This document shows, in pieces, positions 5,526-8,524 of a stretch of 8,524 bases of DNA. The position numbers and the translations under genes were made by a program. The DNA lies in the NCBI GenBank assembly GCA_035507475.1, contig DATJOB010000218.1, positions 1-8,524 on the forward strand. The letters are read 5' to 3'. Every line of letters starts with the position of its first letter. The first letter of the stretch is position 1. The DNA is from DATARH01 sp035507475 (lineage in GTDB: Bacteria; Pseudomonadota; Alphaproteobacteria; ATCC43930; CGMCC-115725). The notes under the pieces are model-generated. The model saw only the letters and a program-made list of their open reading frames with translations. It was not told the origin of the DNA and ran no database searches.

Positions 5526-6509
5526 TCACGCGAAGATCTCGCCGAGGCGGCGGATCGACCCCAGCACCCGCTCCTGCGGCAGGCCCGGCCAATGGCAGCG
5601 CATGATGAAGTGGTCGGCGCCGACAAGCTCGCCGTAGCGCGCGATCTCCTCCCTGACGGCGGACTTGTCGCCGATCACGAAGCGATCGCGCGCAAACTCG
5701 GCGAAGGGCAGCGCCGCGCCGCTCTCCATCCCCCAGGCGGCATAGGCGCGGTACTTGAATTCGAGGGGCCCGCGGCATTCCTCATGCGCGCTCGCCTGGC
5801 TCTCGCCGACATAGCACTCGAGCGTGATCGGGTACTCGCGCGGGGTGCGGCCGTGTTCGGCGAGCGCCGCGCGATAGGTCTCGACGAGCGGTGCCAGCGC
5901 TGCGAGGCCGGCGATGTTGACCATCAGCCAGGCATCGCCGATCCGCGCCGCACGCCGCACCGACGCTTCGGCCTGGGCGGCGATGTAGATGGGCGGGCCG
6001 CCCGGCTGCAGCGGCTTCACCCCGATCCCGGCATCGCTGACGCTGTAGAAGCGGCCCTGATGGGTCACCCGGTCCTCGGTCCACAGCCGCCGCATCAGCC
6101 CGATCGCCTCGCTGAAGCGCGGCGCGCGCTCGCGCAGCGGCACGCCGAACGCCTCGAATTCCGGCTCGCGGTAGCCGAGCCCGACGCCGAGGATGAAGTT
6201 GCCGCCGGTCAGCACGTCGAGCGTGGCGGCCTCTTCGGCGACGTGCACCGGGTTGAGCGGCGGCAGGATCAGGATGTCGGGACCGATCGTCATGCCCGGC
6301 GCGTGCGCCGCGAGATAGCTCATCACCGGCGTCAGCTGCAGCATCTGCAGCGGGTGGGTCAGCCAGTGATGCGGGAACCAGAGCGAGGCGAAGCCGGCCT
6401 CGCGCGCCGCGCTGACCTGCGCGATCAGGTCCGGGATCCGGGCGGCGACGCTCTCGCCCTCGGGAAATTGCGTGTTGACGAAGAGACCGACCTTCATGTC
6501 CCCGGCCAT
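5526..6509 (-). CDS. Luciferase-like (LLM class) flavin-dependent oxidoreductase
   Basis: 327-residue TIM-barrel protein of the bacterial luciferase-like monooxygenase family, which uses reduced FMN or coenzyme F420. Characteristic segments: KVGLFVNTQFP (6-16), REAGFASLWFPHHW (36-49), ILPPLNPVHVAEEAATLDVLTGG (81-103), LGVGLGYREPEFEAFGV (107-123), RAPRFSEAIGLMRRLWTEDRV (128-148), YIAAQAEASVRRAARIGDAWL (175-195) and FVIGDKSAVREEIARYGELVGADHF (277-301), the usual C-terminal F(x)GxP-like region. Length is normal. Two close starts are possible, ATG at 6509 and ATG at 6497 (MKVGLF); neither has a good ribosome site, and the first was kept because the second has GGGGA only one base away. Substrate and cofactor are not readable. 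It lies between tkt and gap on the same strand, an unusual place for this family. Confidence 0.88.
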   Translation of the reverse strand: MAGDMKVGLFVNTQFPEGESVAARIPDLIAQVSAAREAGFASLWFPHHWLTHPLQMLQLTPVMSYLAAHAPGMTIGPDILILPPLNPVHVAEEAATLDVLTGGNFILGVGLGYREPEFEAFGVPLRERAPRFSEAIGLMRRLWTEDRVTHQGRFYSVSDAGIGVKPLQPGGPPIYIAAQAEASVRRAARIGDAWLMVNIAGLAALAPLVETYRAALAEHGRTPREYPITLECYVGESQASAHEECRGPLEFKYRAYAAWGMESGAALPFAEFARDRFVIGDKSAVREEIARYGELVGADHFIMRCHWPGLPQERVLGSIRRLGEIFA

Positions 6510-6542
6510 GTCCGCGGCGCGCCTCGAAGTTTCGCGACCGCG

Positions 6543-6551
6543 AGCCTAGCA
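6543..6551 (-). promoter_or_regulatory. Possible extended -10 promoter before the flavin oxidoreductase
   Basis: On the minus strand TGCTAGGCT fits the extended -10 pattern TG-N-TANNNT and is about 34 bases before the ATG at 6509. No convincing -35 is present. It would allow the oxidoreductase and downstream genes to be transcribed independently of tkt. Weak evidence, from sequence alone. Confidence 0.25.
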
Positions 6552-6587
6552 CAGCGCGGGCGCTGGCGCCTCGGCGCCGTCGCGCCG

Positions 6588-6652
6588 GTCAGTTCCGGGG
6601 ATCGGTCGCGGGAATCGGTCGCGGAGATCGGTCGCGGGGATCAGTCGCGTCC
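6588..6652. repeat. 13-bp tandem repeat spanning the 3' end of transketolase
   Basis: Four contiguous 13-bp units lie at 6601-6613, 6614-6626, 6627-6639 and 6640-6652, with plus-strand consensus ATCGGTCGCGGGN; a fifth, degenerate unit (9 of 13 matching) precedes them at 6588-6600. The three central units differ only in their last two positions. The unit at 6640-6652 contains the last codons and the TGA stop of transketolase (minus strand GGACGCGACTGAT, where the other units have GACCGAT). The array looks like slippage duplication of the gene end. The period is not a multiple of three, so it is not a coding repeat. Confidence 0.85.
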
Positions 6653-8524
6653 GGGCGTCGGGTCCTTGCTGGCGCCGGCATAGCTCGTCACCAGCGAGCG
6701 CGCCATCTCGGCGACCCGCTCGGGGGTGATGTGGAAATGCGGATAGAGCGCCTCGACCGGCGCCGACGCGCCGAACCCGGTCATCCCGACAAACGCGGCG
6801 TTGCGCCCGAGCCAGCGGTTCCATCCGGTGCGCACCGCGGCCTCGACGCCGACCCGCGGCGCGCTGCCCAGTACCTGGGTGTGGTAGGCCTCGCCCTGGC
6901 GCTCGAACAGCTCCCAGCACGGCATCGAGACCACCGCGGCGCGGATGCCTTCCGCCGCCAGGGCCTGCTGCGCGGCAACCGCGATCGAGACTTCCGAGCC
7001 GGTGGCGAGCAGCGTCACGTGCCGCGGCCCCGACGGCTCGATCAGCACGTAGCCGCCGCGCGCCGAGCGGTTCTCGTCGTCGCTGCCGGTGCGCAGCAGC
7101 GGCACGCCCTGGCGGGTCAGCGCCAGGATCGAAGGCCGTTGGCGATGGCGCAGCGCCAGCTCCCAGCATTCCGCCGTCTCGACCGCATCGGCGGGGCGGA
7201 ACACGAGCAGGTGCGGCACCGCGCGCAGCGCCGCCAGGTGCTCGATCGGCTGGTGGGTCGGCCCGTCTTCGCCCAGCCCGATCGAATCGTGCGTCATCAC
7301 ATAGACGACGCCGAGCTCCATCAGCGCCGAGAGCCGGATCGCCGGCCGCGCATAATCGGTGAAGGTCAGGAAGCTGCCGCCATAGGGGATCAGCCCGCCA
7401 TGCGCGGCGATGCCGTTCATCGCCGCCGCCATGCCCATCTCGCGCACCCCGTAGCGGACGTAGCGCCCGGCGTAATTCGGCGGCTTGACGTCGTCCTGGC
7501 CCTTCGCCTTGGTGTTGTTGGACGGCGTCAGGTCGGCCGAGCCGCCGACCAGCTCGGGCAGCACCGGGACCAGCGCTTCCAGCACCGCGCCCGAAGCCTG
7601 CCGCGTCGCGAGCTTCGCGTTCTTGGCGCGGAACTCGGCGCGCACCTTGGCGAGCGCGTCGGCGAGCGCCGCCGGCAGCTCGCCCCGCTGGCGGCGCGCG
7701 AAGTCTTCCCGCCGGCCGGCGTCGAGCGCGGCGAGCCGTGCCTCCCAGTCGCGCCGCACCGCCGCTCCCCTGGCGCCGACGTCTCGCCACCAGGCGCGGA
7801 TGTCGTCCGGCACCTCGAACGGCGGGTAGTCCCAGCCGAGCCGCTGCCTGGCGCCCTTGATCTCCTCGGGCCCCAGCGGGTTGCCGTGCGCCGCCGCGGT
7901 GCCGGCCTTGGTCGGCGCGCCGAAGGCGATGATCGTCTTGCAGGCGATCAGGGTCGGCCGGTCGTTCGCCTGGGCGCGGCGCAGCGCGGCGGCGACCGCC
8001 GCGTGGTCATGGCCGTCGACCCGCTCGGTGGCCCAGCCGTGCGCCGCGAAGCGCGCGACCTGATCGTCGTCGACGGCGAGGCTGGTCGGGCCGTCGATCG
8101 AGACCGAGTTGTCGTCCCACAGCACGGTCAGCTTGGCGAGCCGCAGATGCCCCGCGAGCGACAGTGCCTCGTGGCTGATGCCCTCCATCAGGCAGCCGTC
8201 GCCGCAGATCGCATAGGTGCGGTGGCCGACGATGTCCTCGCCGAACTCGGCCGCGAGCAGCCGCTCGGCGAGCGCGAGGCCGACCGCGTTGCCGAGACCC
8301 TGGCCGAGCGGCCCGGTCGTCACCTCGATGCCGGCGGCGAGCCCGCGCTCCGGATGGCCGGCGGTGCGGCTGCCGATCTGGCGGAACCGCTTCAGCTCGT
8401 CGAGCGTCATGTCGACGTAGCCGGTGAGGTGCAACAGCCCGTAGAGCAGCATCGAGCCGTGGCCGGCCGACAGCACGAAGCGGTCGCGGTCCGCCCAATC
8501 GGGCGCCGCGGCATCGAATTTGAG
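6641..8524 (-). CDS. tkt: Transketolase, lacking its N-terminal residues at the window edge
   Basis: 627 residues plus stop are present; the frame runs off the right edge, so roughly the first 40 residues of a ~660-residue protein are missing. Transketolase moves two-carbon units between ketose and aldose phosphates in the pentose phosphate pathway, using thiamine diphosphate and a divalent metal. In fragment numbering: LSAGHGSM (18-25), TTGPLGQG (69-76), the cofactor motif GDGCLMEG (108-115) through N139, GGSADLTPSNNT (327-338), the catalytic Glu in REMGMA (E362), and the signature HDSIGLGEDGPTHQP (412-426). The C-terminus ends SYAGASKDPTPGRD and then TGA. A GTG at 8476 is internal, since the reading upstream (LKFDAAAPDWADRDRF) is typical transketolase. 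The gene leads the collinear group; its stop lies in a tandem repeat, 131 bp before the flavin oxidoreductase. Confidence 0.97.
   Translation of the reverse strand, partial: LKFDAAAPDWADRDRFVLSAGHGSMLLYGLLHLTGYVDMTLDELKRFRQIGSRTAGHPERGLAAGIEVTTGPLGQGLGNAVGLALAERLLAAEFGEDIVGHRTYAICGDGCLMEGISHEALSLAGHLRLAKLTVLWDDNSVSIDGPTSLAVDDDQVARFAAHGWATERVDGHDHAAVAAALRRAQANDRPTLIACKTIIAFGAPTKAGTAAAHGNPLGPEEIKGARQRLGWDYPPFEVPDDIRAWWRDVGARGAAVRRDWEARLAALDAGRREDFARRQRGELPAALADALAKVRAEFRAKNAKLATRQASGAVLEALVPVLPELVGGSADLTPSNNTKAKGQDDVKPPNYAGRYVRYGVREMGMAAAMNGIAAHGGLIPYGGSFLTFTDYARPAIRLSALMELGVVYVMTHDSIGLGEDGPTHQPIEHLAALRAVPHLLVFRPADAVETAECWELALRHRQRPSILALTRQGVPLLRTGSDDENRSARGGYVLIEPSGPRHVTLLATGSEVSIAVAAQQALAAEGIRAAVVSMPCWELFERQGEAYHTQVLGSAPRVGVEAAVRTGWNRWLGRNAAFVGMTGFGASAPVEALYPHFHITPERVAEMARSLVTSYAGASKDPTPGRD

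Noticed and set aside
6565..6578. GGCGCC-TC-GGCGCC as a terminator between tkt and the oxidoreductase
   Set aside because: The loop would be only two bases and no T run follows on either strand, so it is not a credible intrinsic terminator.
4842..6683. Plus-strand open frame of about 613 codons antisense to gap and the flavin oxidoreductase
   Set aside because: It is rich in Arg, Ala, Gly and His with no domain-like motif and runs opposite two clearly recognised genes and through the tandem repeat; long antisense frames are expected in very GC-rich DNA because third-position G/C removes stops.
6546..7790. Minus-strand open frame of about 414 codons inside transketolase in another frame
   Set aside because: It overlaps most of tkt, is extremely Arg/Ala/Gly-rich and shows no family motif, while the tkt frame has all catalytic motifs.

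Overview
The window is a very GC-rich stretch in which every convincing gene lies on the minus strand, so the locus reads from the right edge to the left. Protein sequences and gene order (transketolase, GAPDH, DhnA-type class I aldolase, ThiE-like protein) point to an alphaproteobacterium, most likely a sphingomonad or relative. This is an inference from family resemblance, because no 16S or other marker is present. There is no sign of an insertion sequence, phage, CRISPR array, tRNA or rRNA, and no gene-free gap longer than about 130 bases.

In transcription order (right to left): a transketolase missing its first residues at the window edge (6641-8524); a 13-bp tandem repeat that begins inside its stop region; a luciferase-like flavin-dependent oxidoreductase (5526-6509); glyceraldehyde-3-phosphate dehydrogenase (4410-5420); a free-standing DUF2090/LacD-like aldolase (3452-4366); a small single-domain cupin (2940-3386); an unrecognised ~160-residue protein with no conventional start codon (2461-2943); a DhnA-type class I fructose-bisphosphate aldolase (1491-2420); a ThiE-like protein starting at TTG (829-1488); a secreted PEBP/YbhB-like protein (266-832); and the first 50 residues of a second secreted PEBP protein cut off by the left edge (1-151).

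Transketolase, GAPDH and fructose-bisphosphate aldolase work on shared triose-, pentose- and hexose-phosphate intermediates, so the core is a central-carbon cluster. In many alphaproteobacteria gap is followed directly by pgk. Here pgk is absent and its place is taken by the DUF2090 aldolase, the cupin and the unknown protein, while a flavin oxidoreductase sits between tkt and gap. That gives two unrelated-subfamily aldolases and a putative oxidoreductase in one collinear group, which could be a side pathway feeding triose phosphates into glycolysis. The cupin/unknown and ThiE/PEBP pairs share overlapping start and stop codons, and fba and thiE are 2 nt apart, so these are probably co-translated. 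The clearest internal promoter-like sequence is a TATAAT box just before the truncated PEBP gene.
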